DNA from: Sva-07 sp963793335
GTDB taxonomy: Bacteria > Actinomycetota > Acidimicrobiia > Acidimicrobiales > Ilumatobacteraceae
Length of the DNA: 64,000 nt
Assembly (NCBI GenBank): GCA_963793335.1
Contig: CAWBZS010000001.1
Span: 124,001 to 188,000 of the forward strand
Reading direction: 5' to 3'
Translations under genes and position numbers: made by a program
In this document: positions 1-8,056 of the stretch, one piece after another
How the letters are laid out: every line of letters begins with the position of its first letter
How positions within the stretch are numbered: the stretch's first letter is position 1
The notes under the pieces: generated by a model
What the model was told of the DNA's origin: nothing
Databases searched by the model: none
Seen by the model: only the letters and a program-made list of their open reading frames with translations

Positions 1-838
1 CCGCCGACTGGTCGGGATCGCCATCACCGGCCCGGGCCAGATCGCTCTGCAGGTTCTCGAGTCGCAGGCGCAACGCCGTCAACGGCGTGCGCAGCTGGTG
101 GGAGGCATCAGCGACAAACCGGCGCTGGTCGCTCAGGACCGCGTCGAGCCGCTGTGCCATCGTCGCCATGGTGTCGTCGAGCACCCGGATCTCCGGTGGC
201 CCCTCCGACACACGTTCAGCGACCGAGAAGTCGCCGCGTGCGAACCGCGCCGCCGACGCGGTCAACTCCCGCAATGGTCGCGTGACCGAGCGGGCGATCA
301 CCCAGCCGATCAGGACCACCGCAGCCAGTACCACGACCGCAACACCGCCCAGCGCGAGCCAGAAGGTGCGGATCCGCTCGTTGACGTCGCTCGTGTCCAG
401 CGTGATTCGCAGCGCGCCGTGGACCGTTCCCCCGGACGCAACCGGCACCGCGACGTACAACAGATCCGTCCCGAGCGTGTCGGAGCGGCGAGTCCCCGCC
501 GTCCGGACACCGTCCAGCGCCGCCGCGATCTCCGGACGCGTCGAGAAGTCCCGGTCGATGACGTCCCCGGTGTCGACTTCGGAGATCCCGTCGTTGTCGA
601 CGACGACCACCCGAGCACCCGTCCGATCCTCGTAGGTGTCAGCCGGCACCGGATCGAGTGGATCCCCCGCCTCGAGGTCGTCCTCGTAGAGCGTGGCGAT
701 CACGTTCGCGTCGTGTTCGGCGTCGGACGCCAGGCGTTCCCGCTCGCGCTGGGAGTAGAAGACAGCCAGCGGAACCATCAGCAGCACCAACACGATCACG
801 GTGATCGTCAGGTAGCTGGCCACCAGGCGGCGGGTCAT
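1..838 (-). CDS. Sensor histidine kinase, C-terminal part beyond the left edge
   Basis: Membrane sensor kinase that should phosphorylate the regulator encoded just upstream. Reading leftward from ATG at 838 the frame stays open to the edge. It shows a first membrane segment (about residues 6-27), an extracytoplasmic region of about 125 residues rich in acidic residues, a second membrane segment (about 157-180), a HAMP linker beginning RSVTRPLREL, and an H-box FVADASHQLRTPL with the phospho-accepting His at about 247. The ATPase domain lies outside the window. It starts 7 bases after the regulator's stop, so both are probably one transcript. The ligand is unknown; the divergent flavin/haem locus is the obvious candidate target. 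Confidence 0.88.
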   Translation of the reverse strand, partial: MTRRLVASYLTITVIVLVLLMVPLAVFYSQRERERLASDAEHDANVIATLYEDDLEAGDPLDPVPADTYEDRTGARVVVVDNDGISEVDTGDVIDRDFSTRPEIAAALDGVRTAGTRRSDTLGTDLLYVAVPVASGGTVHGALRITLDTSDVNERIRTFWLALGGVAVVVLAAVVLIGWVIARSVTRPLRELTASAARFARGDFSVAERVSEGPPEIRVLDDTMATMAQRLDAVLSDQRRFVADASHQLRTPLTALRLRLENLQSDLARAGDGDPDQSA

Positions 839-845
839 GTCGACG

Positions 846-1539
846 TCATCCGACCGCGGCCGGGTGCACCCCGTCGGCCGCCCTGCAGACGTACCCGACG
901 GATCGGACCGTCTCGATGACCTCGGGGGCCAGCTTGCGCCGCAACGACGCGATGTGGACGTCGAGGGTCTTCGTCGACCCCCACCAGTGCTCGTCCCACA
1001 CCTCACGCATCAGCTGTTCACGCGTCTTGACGGCGCCCGCATCGAGGGCCAGAGCAGAGCAACAGGTCGTACTCCTTCGGGGTGAGCGCGATCGGTTCGG
1101 ACTCGAACGACACCACGTGGCGACGACGGTCGATGACCAGCGCCCCGACCACGACGGGTTCGGCGTCTCCGGGCTGCACATCGGGCTGGCCCACCCGGCG
1201 GAGCACCGCCCGAATACGGGCGACCAACTCGCGGAATCCGAACGGTTTCACCACGTAGTCGTCGGCGCCGAGTTCGAGCAGCACCACCCGATCGATCTCG
1301 TCGCTGCGTGCCGTCACCACGATGATCGGCACGTTGCTCACCGCGCGCAACTCCTGGCACACCACCCGCCCCTCGAGATCGGGAAGGCCCAGGTCGAGCA
1401 ACACCAGGTCGACCGGCGGCGCTGCGAGCGCTCCTGCGCCGGTCGCAGCGAGCTCGACGTCGAACCCTTCGCGCTGCAACCCTTCGAGCAGCGGATCGGA
1501 GATCGTGGGGTCGTCCTCGACGAGCAACAGGCGCACCAT
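846..1539 (-). CDS. OmpR/PhoB-family response regulator, interrupted by a one-base frameshift
   Basis: Partner of the adjacent histidine kinase. The receiver domain is complete: acidic pair at residues 9-10, phospho-acceptor Asp49 in LVLLDLGLPD, Thr76 and Lys98 (DDYVVKPFG). The winged-helix output domain begins as LTPKEYDLLL, then the frame is lost near 1058-1062. It resumes one base later as ALDAGAVKTREQLMREVW and runs to DVHIASLRRKL and SVGYVC. Removing one T (CTCTGCT to CTCGCT on the coding strand) restores one protein of about 230 residues, the normal family length. No further damage is visible, so a base-call error is more likely than a true pseudogene. ATG at 1539 opens the canonical MVRLLLVEDD; an upstream extension of the frame was rejected. 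Confidence 0.85.
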
Positions 1540-1638
1540 GTCAGGTTCGCGCACACGATCAGATGAGACAGGATCGCTTACCCAACGTTTGCCTTGGGCT
1601 TGCCGCCCGTTGGAACGGCTGTGCGTACGGTCGTTCAC

Positions 1639-2322
1639 ATGACCTCGACAACACCAACCGATCCCGCCGGACAGCGTCGGCCGAGTCGATCGCTGACGAG
1701 CCGCACCTCGCTCGTGACCGCCGCCGCCATCGCCGGCGTCCTCGTCGCGGGCTCGGCGGCGGTCGCTGCGAACATCGGCATCCTCAACGCCGCCGACAGC
1801 AGCGCCATCGGCGAGCTCGCCGCAACCGACGAGTTGCTCCCCTCCGCCGACACCTCGACCACGACGTTCGAGACAACGACCGTGCCCTCGACGGCCACGG
1901 CGCCCGGCCCCCAGCGCTACGACATCGAGAGCATCGGCTCCGTCTGGGTGACGACGACCACCAGCGGTCTGGCCCTCGACCAGGTGGTGACCGACACAGC
2001 CTGGACCTCGACGCTCTCGCAGGGCGACCTCCGGTCCCTGCGTGTCGAGTTCACCAACAGCGATCGCACCGTCGTGTTCACCGCCTCGCTCGCCGACGAC
2101 GGCACCGTGGCCGTCGATGTCACCGAACCGACCACGGTCGTGGCCGGACCAGCGGCCGGTGGCTCCAACGCCGTCGGGGCAACACCGACGACCGGCACGT
2201 ACGACGACGACCACGACGAGTACGAGCACGAGGACGACCACGACGAGGACGACCACGACGAGCACGAGGACGAGGACGAGGACGACCACGACGAATACGA
2301 AGGGGCCGATGACGATGACTGA
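1639..2322 (+). CDS. Membrane-anchored protein with Asp/His/Glu-rich C-terminal tail
   Basis: Family not recognised. A short basic N-terminus precedes one hydrophobic segment (about residues 25-47), so most of the protein should be outside the membrane. A Thr/Ser-rich linker follows. Then comes a domain of about 100 residues containing SIGSVWVTTTTSGLAL and SLRVEFTNSDRTVVFTASL. The tail from about residue 190 is almost only Asp, Glu, His and Tyr (repeats such as DDHDEDDHDEHEDEDED) and is likely to bind metal cations. TACGGT at 1626-1631 lies 7 bases before ATG, suggesting a leaderless transcript. It is first of four overlapping or abutting genes with ApbE and a ferric-reductase-like protein, which suggests a redox or metal role. 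Confidence 0.8.
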   Translation: MTSTTPTDPAGQRRPSRSLTSRTSLVTAAAIAGVLVAGSAAVAANIGILNAADSSAIGELAATDELLPSADTSTTTFETTTVPSTATAPGPQRYDIESIGSVWVTTTTSGLALDQVVTDTAWTSTLSQGDLRSLRVEFTNSDRTVVFTASLADDGTVAVDVTEPTTVVAGPAAGGSNAVGATPTTGTYDDDHDEYEHEDDHDEDDHDEHEDEDEDDHDEYEGADDDD

Positions 2323-2731
2323 CATCGATCCGCTCCTCACTCGCCGCGGACCGCCGATACCGCCGCGGCGTCAACCACGCCGCCACCCCGCGACAGGGGC
2401 ACGGATCGCCGCCGTCGGCGTCGGACTCTCGACGATGCTGGGGCTGGTCGCCACGATGGGGATCGCCAGCGCTGTGGCCGACGTGTCGGCGACGACTCCG
2501 TCGCCAGCTGGATACACCCGCAGCGCGCCGGTGTCGGCTGCGGTCGAGGTCACCTCCACGACCGTCCCCGCCTCGGCGCCTGCCACCTCCGAACTGCCGG
2601 CGATGACGCTGACGGTACGACCCGACGTGCGGGTGATCGCTCCCCCGCCGCAGCAGGCACCAGCTCCTGCGGCCGCCACTGCCCCTGCCCCTGCCCCCGC
2701 CCCGGCGGCGACCACCAGTGGCAGTCGCTGA
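2309..2731 (+). CDS. Small exported or membrane-anchored Pro/Ala-rich protein
   Basis: No family recognised; about 140 residues. An Arg/Pro-rich cytoplasmic start is followed by one hydrophobic segment (about residues 33-57, GVGLSTMLGLVATMGIASAV). After a Thr/Ser-rich stretch comes a low-complexity tail of alternating Ala and Pro, like a periplasmic or cell-wall spacer. The gene overlaps the preceding stop by 14 bases. An AAGGGG Shine-Dalgarno-like sequence precedes two closely spaced ATGs (2309 and 2315); either could be used. No cysteine or haem motif is visible. Its position between the acidic-tail protein and apbE suggests a structural partner, which is inference only. Confidence 0.65.
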   Translation: MTMTDIDPLLTRRGPPIPPRRQPRRHPATGARIAAVGVGLSTMLGLVATMGIASAVADVSATTPSPAGYTRSAPVSAAVEVTSTTVPASAPATSELPAMTLTVRPDVRVIAPPPQQAPAPAAATAPAPAPAPAATTSGSR

Positions 2732-2747
2732 GCACCGTGGCCGGGTG

Positions 2748-3725
2748 ATGGCGAGTGAGCTCCAGCTCATCGCGATCACCCCCGAGGACACTGCGGCCGG
2801 TGCGCTCGCCACGTCGCTGGCCGGGGCCGGCGATCTGCTCGAGCATCTGGAAGCATGCTGGAGCAGGTTTCTGCCCGACAGCGACCTGTCCCAGCTGAAC
2901 CTTGCCGACGGGCAACCGGTGGAGGTCGATCCGACCACGATCGTCTTGTTGCTCGCCATGGTCGACGCCTGGCACAGCACCGAGCGGCGATTCGACCCCA
3001 CCACGCTGCGAGCGCTGATCGATGCCGGCTACCGCTCGAGCATCGAGGATCCCCGCCGCGTGACGCTGCTGCCTGCGCTCGACATCCGCCTCGACGGCCT
3101 CGAGCACCACGATCACATCGACGACCACCCGAACCTCGACGACGTCCTCATCGATCGAGCCGCAGGCACCGTTCGTCTGCCGCCAGAGCTCGCGATCGAC
3201 GCCGGCGGAATCGGCAAGGGGCTGGCGGCGGACCTCACCGTCGAGCACCTCCTGCGAACCGGCGCCGTCGGCGCCATGGTCAGCATCGGTGGCGACATCT
3301 CGATGGGAGGGCAGCCGCCCGAAGGCGGCTGGAACATCCACATCGAGCACCCACGTCGCCACCGGGACGCGCACGCGCTCGTGGGCACGGTCGGCGTGGG
3401 CGCCGGTGGCGTGGCGACGTCGAGCACGACGTCCCGACGCTGGCAGCACGGCGGCGCCGAACGTCACCACGTCATCGACCCGTGGACCGGCACGCCATCG
3501 GCGACCGATCTGTCGTCGGTGACGGTGGTCGCCCGATCGGGATGGCTCGCCGAGGCTCACGCCACCGCCGCCATCCTCGCCGGGAGCTGCGACGTCATCG
3601 ACTACTTCGATCGCCACCACCTCAGTGGGCTGGCGGTTGCCGGCGACGACCGGGTACTCGCGACCGACGACCTGGTCGATCTCCGTTCCGAACGCTCCAT
3701 CGTCTCCCCAGGAGGACCGACATGA
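2748..3725 (+). CDS. ApbE-family FAD:protein FMN transferase
   Basis: ApbE enzymes transfer FMN from FAD onto a Thr of an exported or membrane target protein. Visible hallmarks are SRFLPDSDLSQLN near residue 45, AIDAGGIGKGLAADL (flavin/Mg core), a Gly-rich SIGGDISMGG, and HHVIDPWTGTP. The late metal-binding segment reads AEAHATAA where the family usually has A-D-A-L-x-T, so the metal-ligand Asp appears replaced by Glu. ATG at 2748 places the first beta strand (LQLIAI) correctly; an in-frame GTG at 2718 is an alternative. The stop overlaps the next start (ATGA), so it is cotranscribed with the ferric-reductase-like gene. No clear flavinylation motif was found in the neighbouring proteins. Confidence 0.88.
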   Translation: MASELQLIAITPEDTAAGALATSLAGAGDLLEHLEACWSRFLPDSDLSQLNLADGQPVEVDPTTIVLLLAMVDAWHSTERRFDPTTLRALIDAGYRSSIEDPRRVTLLPALDIRLDGLEHHDHIDDHPNLDDVLIDRAAGTVRLPPELAIDAGGIGKGLAADLTVEHLLRTGAVGAMVSIGGDISMGGQPPEGGWNIHIEHPRRHRDAHALVGTVGVGAGGVATSSTTSRRWQHGGAERHHVIDPWTGTPSATDLSSVTVVARSGWLAEAHATAAILAGSCDVIDYFDRHHLSGLAVAGDDRVLATDDLVDLRSERSIVSPGGPT

Positions 3726-4294
3726 ACGAACAGGTGTGGTGGTATCTCACCCGAGCCTCGGGCATCGTTGCCTGGCTGATGCTGACCACATCGGTGATCT
3801 GGGGAATCGTGCTCTCGACCAGGGCGTTCCCCGACCACCGGCGTCCGGCCTGGCTCCTCGATCTCCACCGGTGGCTCGGAGGGCTCGCAGTGTCGTTCAC
3901 AGCGATTCACCTCGGCGCGCTCGTCGCCGACAACTATGTACATTTCGGGCTCGCCGACCTGACGGTCCCCTTCGCCTCGCAGTGGAAGCCCGGCGCGGTC
4001 GCACTGGGCGTCGTCGCGATGTGGCTGCTGGTCGCGGTGGAAGCGACATCGCTCGCCAAGAAGCGATTGCCCCGCCGGGTGTGGCGATGGATCCACATGT
4101 CGAGCTATGCCGTCTTCCTGCTGGTCAGCTTCCATGCAGCCCTGGCAGGAACCGACCGGACCCAGTGGCTCTACCAGGGCACCGCTGTCGCCTCGATCGT
4201 GGCCGTCAGCTGGGCCAGCGTGTATCGCCTGACCCACCGCCGTGCGAATCGTTCGCCGGCGACCGCTCGATCCGCCACACGAGCGTCGGTCTGA
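3722..4294 (+). CDS. Ferric-reductase-like haem-binding transmembrane protein
   Basis: Integral membrane protein of 190 residues with about five membrane segments, in the ferric reductase-like transmembrane family (YedZ/MsrQ-like). Four His residues are placed as axial haem ligands: LLDLHRWLGG, FTAIHLGAL, WRWIHMSSY and VSFHAALAG. No flavin or NADPH domain is attached, so electrons must come from or go to partner proteins. The upstream ApbE transferase suggests a covalently flavinylated partner in the same chain. It overlaps apbE by four bases and ends the unit; the next gene is convergent. The electron donor and acceptor are not identifiable here. Confidence 0.85.
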   Translation: MNEQVWWYLTRASGIVAWLMLTTSVIWGIVLSTRAFPDHRRPAWLLDLHRWLGGLAVSFTAIHLGALVADNYVHFGLADLTVPFASQWKPGAVALGVVAMWLLVAVEATSLAKKRLPRRVWRWIHMSSYAVFLLVSFHAALAGTDRTQWLYQGTAVASIVAVSWASVYRLTHRRANRSPATARSATRASV

Positions 4295-4339
4295 CGCCAG
4301 GCACCCGACCAGGTGTCGACATGCGACGAGCTCCCGGAG

Positions 4340-5014
4340 TCAGCGGAGTTCGAACGTGACGCCGCCGATCTCGTTGCGCTCGCCGACCCGCGACCGGTCC
4401 GCCGCGACGAGGCCGACCCCGTCGAGGCCATCGCCACGTGCCGCGGCCGGCACGAAGCGGACGTCACGGTCGAGGCCGAGTCGGCTCCATCGCTCACGCA
4501 TGACGTCGGGATCGGCCGCCGACACGACAGCGCTGTCGATCGCGGTCACGACGGCGTCCTGCAGCAACTCCCCCGAGCGGGCCTGCCAGTCGGGTCCGCC
4601 CCATCGCCAGCTGCCGTTCGGGACCGGTTGATCGATCGACACCAACGTTCCACCGACGTCTCGCGGGTGGAGGTGGCGACCTCGGATGTCGGGCAGGTCG
4701 CCGGCCCACACGACTCGGACGTCGTTCGCCGCCAGCTGCTGCACCCGTTCGTCGAGATCGTCGACCTCGAAGATCGCCATGTAGCCACCGGCGCCGCCTC
4801 GCTTGTCGAGCAGCCGCTCGACCGTTGTGCCGCTCCGGATCGGCGAAAGCACCTCGATGAACTGGTCGCCGACGAGCAGCAGCGCGTTGCGAAGTCCGAA
4901 CTCAGCGACACCGGGGTCGAAGAAACAAACTTTCAGACCGAACGTCTCGCAGAGCTCGTCGACGATCGGATCGAGATCCGGGGCGATCAGTGCCACCTGG
5001 CGCAGGCGGATCAC
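4340..5014 (-). CDS. VOC-superfamily (glyoxalase/bleomycin-resistance fold) protein
   Basis: Two-module VOC fold of 224 residues. The first module is RQVALIAPDLDPIVDELCETFGL with a following VEVL-type strand (QFIEVLSPI) and GGYMAIFEVDDLDERVQQLA. The second ends with FVPAAARGDGLDGVGLVA. One conserved His (RGRHLHPRDVGGTLVSID) sits where VOC enzymes bind a metal. The substrate cannot be told. It starts at ATG 5014, overlapping the stop of the alpha/beta hydrolase (ATGA), so the two form an operon, as is common for pathways that modify and then hydrolyse a small molecule. Confidence 0.8.
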   Translation of the reverse strand: MIRLRQVALIAPDLDPIVDELCETFGLKVCFFDPGVAEFGLRNALLLVGDQFIEVLSPIRSGTTVERLLDKRGGAGGYMAIFEVDDLDERVQQLAANDVRVVWAGDLPDIRGRHLHPRDVGGTLVSIDQPVPNGSWRWGGPDWQARSGELLQDAVVTAIDSAVVSAADPDVMRERWSRLGLDRDVRFVPAAARGDGLDGVGLVAADRSRVGERNEIGGVTFELR

Positions 5015-5802
5015 GACTCGCCTCGCAGGAACTCGATGATCGCCGGGAAGGCGGTGCGGTCCTGCACCATGAAGTAGTGGCCGCCGTCGAACACCCGGAG
5101 TTCGGCACCGGGAATGCGTTCGGTCAGCAACTCGGAGTTCGCAAGCGGAGCGATGTCGTCGTGGCGACCGGCGCAGACGAGCGTCGGCGCGGCAATCGAC
5201 CCGAGGTCGGCGACGACGTCATGGCCGACCCTCGCCATCATCTGACGACCGAGCCCGGCCAACTGCCCACGATCGAGTTCCGGCCGCTCGGCGATGCGGT
5301 CGTACATGGCGCCCAACCCAGGGATCGGTTCGTCGGCCGTGGGGTCCCATCGGCGGTCGGTGAGCCGCATCCTGGTCTCGAAGGCAACGTCTGGTTCCAT
5401 CGAGGCCAGCTCGTGCAGCGGATAGCTCGGGGCGTCACCGCCGGGTGACGTGCAGCAGAGCACCAGCCGGTCGACCACATCGGGGTGTCGGATCGCCAGG
5501 TTGAGCGCGACCATCCCACCGAAGCTGGTACCGAGGACGTGGCACGTCGCCCACCCCATCGAGTGGATCAGGGCGGCGGCGTCGTCGGCGTAGTCCGCCA
5601 TCGTGTACTCACCGTCTGGCTTCGAGGTCTGGCCGAGCCCGCGCTGGTCGTAGTGCAGCGTTTCGAATGCCCGGTTCACCGGGATCACCGAGGCGGGCGA
5701 ACGCCGCAGGTCATTGCCGGAACCACCGATGTTGAGCAACGGCGGACCCGCGCCATGCAACTCGTAGTACACGTCGATCCCGTTGACGGTGGCTGTCGGC
5801 AT
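5011..5802 (-). CDS. Alpha/beta hydrolase
   Basis: Hydrolase of 263 residues with the full fold. The oxyanion region is LLNIGGSGND, the nucleophile elbow GTSFGG, the acid probably Asp in AGRHDDIAP, and the catalytic His in DGGHYFMVQ. The N-terminus NGIDVYYELHGAGPPLL is typical of 3-oxoadipate enol-lactonase and related C-C hydrolases, but the substrate is not identifiable. A purine-rich AGGGGAG precedes ATG at 5802. It is translationally coupled to the downstream VOC gene. Confidence 0.87.
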   Translation of the reverse strand: MPTATVNGIDVYYELHGAGPPLLNIGGSGNDLRRSPASVIPVNRAFETLHYDQRGLGQTSKPDGEYTMADYADDAAALIHSMGWATCHVLGTSFGGMVALNLAIRHPDVVDRLVLCCTSPGGDAPSYPLHELASMEPDVAFETRMRLTDRRWDPTADEPIPGLGAMYDRIAERPELDRGQLAGLGRQMMARVGHDVVADLGSIAAPTLVCAGRHDDIAPLANSELLTERIPGAELRVFDGGHYFMVQDRTAFPAIIEFLRGES

Positions 5803-5846
5803 CTCCCCTGATTACTCGCCCCCGCCACGGGATCTACGATCGACCC

Positions 5847-6344
5847 ATGCCACTGCACCACGTTGCCTACGCCACTCGGGACGTCGACGCCACGACCCAC
5901 TTCTACGAGGATCTGATGGGGTTCCCCCTGATCCACACCGAGATCCAGGCGATGGGCGAGAGCTGGATCCGCCACGTGTTCTACGAGATCACACCCGCGG
6001 TACCGGACGAGAACGCCGGTACCGAGTGCATCGCGTTCTTCCAGTTCGACAAGGTCGGTGAGCAGCCGGGCTGGACCACCGATGTGTCCGATGGGGTCGG
6101 CCTGCCCTTCTGGGTGAACCACTGTGCGTTCCGTGCGACCGTCGAACAGCAGGAGGAGGTGCGCTCACGGATGGCCGCCGAGGGCATCGAGCCGGCGATG
6201 GAGCAGGACCACGGGTGGTGCCATTCGCTGTACTACCTCGACCCGAACGGAATCATGGTGGAGTTGTGCCGCGACACGCCCGGCTTCGAACCCGACCCGG
6301 CCGAGGCCCACCGCCTGCTCACCGTCGATCCGCTGGGGGCCTGA
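5847..6344 (+). CDS. VOC family protein (glyoxalase/extradiol dioxygenase-like)
   Basis: Single-chain VOC protein of 165 residues. The first metal-site His is in LHHVAYATRDVDATTHFYEDLMGF. A central NHCAFRAT gives a second likely ligand, and the terminal YYLDPNGIMVELCRD supplies the Glu ligand usual for the fold. This arrangement favours a metal-dependent lyase or dioxygenase-like enzyme. TACGAT at 5835-5840 lies 6 bases before ATG, with no Shine-Dalgarno, so translation is probably leaderless. The next gene starts one base after its stop, so the pair is cotranscribed. Confidence 0.84.
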   Translation: MPLHHVAYATRDVDATTHFYEDLMGFPLIHTEIQAMGESWIRHVFYEITPAVPDENAGTECIAFFQFDKVGEQPGWTTDVSDGVGLPFWVNHCAFRATVEQQEEVRSRMAAEGIEPAMEQDHGWCHSLYYLDPNGIMVELCRDTPGFEPDPAEAHRLLTVDPLGA

Positions 6345-6345
6345 C

Positions 6346-7006
6346 ATGCCACGCCTCGGTCAGGTCTCCAAGGACGACGCCCACCCGCTCGGCCAGGCGG
6401 TCTACTCGATGATCTTCGGCGACCGCGACCCGGTCGTCGATCCCGGCACCGCATCGGGAACGCCGGGCAACTGGTGGACGGTGTTCGCCCTGGTCCCCGA
6501 CGCCTTCGACCACACGACGGCCGGCTTCCAGTTCTACCGCGACCCGGGTCGACACATCAGCGCACCGTTGCGCGAGCTCGGCCAGACACGAGCTGGCTTC
6601 GCGGTCGGCAGCCAGTTCGTGTTCAGTCAGCACTGCAAGGCGATCCGCGACGTCGGCTTCAGCGACGAGCAGGTGGCGGCGATCCCGGCCTGGTCGGTGG
6701 CCGACTGCTGGAGCCCGGTCGAACGAGCGGTGCTGGCCTACACCGATGCACTGGTGTTGCAGTTCGGTCGTGTTCCCGACTCGCTGTTCGATGCGCTTCG
6801 TCGAGCATCTGTCCGACGAGGAGATTCTCGAGTTCACCTACATCACCTGCACGTATGCGATGCATGCAACGATGAGCCGGGCCCTGCGCCTGGAGTACGA
6901 CGACGTCGACGAGCGCGTGGTCGAGGTGGCCGACCCGACTGGAGCATTCTCGGGTCTCGACGTGATGGCCGTCGTCGATGGCGCTGACGACGTCGACGGA
7001 GGCTGA
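6346..7006 (+). CDS. Carboxymuconolactone decarboxylase/AhpD-like protein with a frameshift
   Basis: Alpha-helical CMD-family protein of about 220 residues. The core reads PLRELGQTRAGFAVGSQFVFSQHCK with the Glu and the Cys/His region seen in the family, then SPVERAVLAYTDALVL. The frame breaks near 6795: SLFDAL is followed one base later by VEHLSDEEILEFTYITCTY, which completes the conserved C-terminal helix. Deleting one T (CTTCG to CTCG) restores it. Homologues are found in aromatic-compound degradation or peroxidase-like roles; one Cys precedes the His instead of the CxxC of AhpD, so peroxidase activity is unlikely. It probably shares a transcript with the VOC gene. Confidence 0.78.
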
Positions 7007-7011
7007 CCTGC

Positions 7012-7977
7012 TCAGAAACCGAGGAGTGCGCTGAGGTCGAAGACGTCGGCGTCGGCGGGGAGTTCGAGCCCGAGCGGTTCGTCGCTCGTCACGAGGTCCA
7101 GCTGCATGCTCACGTTCTGACCGGCGATCTCGGTGTCGAACGCAACTCGACGGAGCTGGTTGTCCGCCGTGACCCACACGTCGTAGGCGAACGAATCGGG
7201 CAGATCGAGCCCGGGAACGTCGAGATCGGGAAGCTCGATGTCGGCCGGCAGGTCCAGATCGTCGAGCACCTCGTCGAGTTCGGCGCGGGGCAGCTCGTCG
7301 AGCGCTGCGGCGACATCGACGCGGACCTCGTACCGCATCACGTCGACACCATCGATCGTCTCCGTACCGACCTCCTCGGCATCGTCACTGTCGAGCAGGA
7401 TCCGGGCCAACTCGGACGGGTCGAGCGCCAGTTCGTCGGTGATGTCGTCGAGCACCTTGCCGCTCTGTTCGGCCGCAGCGCCCAGATCGATCGACACCCA
7501 CGGCACATCGATCGGCAGGAAACCGACCAGCGAATCGGCGTCGAGGTAGGCCGTGCCGGACTCGCCATCGGCGAGCAGTGTGACTTCTCCGTCGCCGAGC
7601 GGCAGCGGCATGTCGCCGAGCGACAGCAGCGACGAGAGATCGGTGGTGACCGAGATCAACTGCGACTCGTTGTCGACCGCACCCGACACTTCGATCGATG
7701 CAACATCGGCAGCCGCCAACGTGAGATCGAACTCGACGGTCCGCGCCGTGACCGCGTCTTCGGCGGCCGCGACGAGCGAGAACGGTGTCGCCACCACGTC
7801 GTTGCTCGATCCTCCGGTGACGACAGCAACCGCACCGACACCCAGTGCTGCTGCGGCGATCGCCCCAGCGATCATCCGACCGCCACGCCGTCGGCGTGCT
7901 GGTACCGGCGCACTCGACTCCGGAACGGGTGAGCCCGACAGCGGTGGTCCGGTCGGTGGAGCAAATGTCGACGACAT
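7012..7977 (-). CDS. Membrane-anchored protein with LppX/LprG-like (LolA-type) domain
   Basis: An Arg-rich cytoplasmic start (PARRRRGGR) and one hydrophobic segment (about residues 35-55, MIAGAIAAAALGVGAVAVV) anchor an extracellular domain of about 260 residues. Features such as IDGVDVMRYEVRVDVAAAL and YDVWVTADNQLRRVAFD recall the LppX/LprG/LolA-like fold, which binds lipids in mycobacteria; the assignment is tentative. There is no lipobox Cys. ATG 7977 is preceded 6 bases upstream by TATCCT on the coding strand, indicating a leaderless start; an upstream extension of the frame was rejected. It is divergent from the monooxygenase gene. Confidence 0.7.
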   Translation of the reverse strand: MSSTFAPPTGPPLSGSPVPESSAPVPARRRRGGRMIAGAIAAAALGVGAVAVVTGGSSNDVVATPFSLVAAAEDAVTARTVEFDLTLAAADVASIEVSGAVDNESQLISVTTDLSSLLSLGDMPLPLGDGEVTLLADGESGTAYLDADSLVGFLPIDVPWVSIDLGAAAEQSGKVLDDITDELALDPSELARILLDSDDAEEVGTETIDGVDVMRYEVRVDVAAALDELPRAELDEVLDDLDLPADIELPDLDVPGLDLPDSFAYDVWVTADNQLRRVAFDTEIAGQNVSMQLDLVTSDEPLGLELPADADVFDLSALLGF

Positions 7978-8056
7978 GGTTCCAGGATACGCCCTGCCGG
8001 TGGCGGGTTCCGGTCGCGAGTTCCCGGCCGTGCGGTGGCAGCAGTACCGTCGGTTC

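Noticed and set aside
2197..2322. Asp/His/Glu tail as an out-of-frame artefact
   Set aside because: The tail continues the frame of the membrane protein, ends in a stop that overlaps the next start properly, and the upstream start has a good -10, so it is real coding sequence.
1018..2340. Extension of the response regulator frame far upstream
   Set aside because: The added residues are Val/Arg-rich and are the shadow of the acidic-tail gene; the receiver domain begins at the ATG at 1539.
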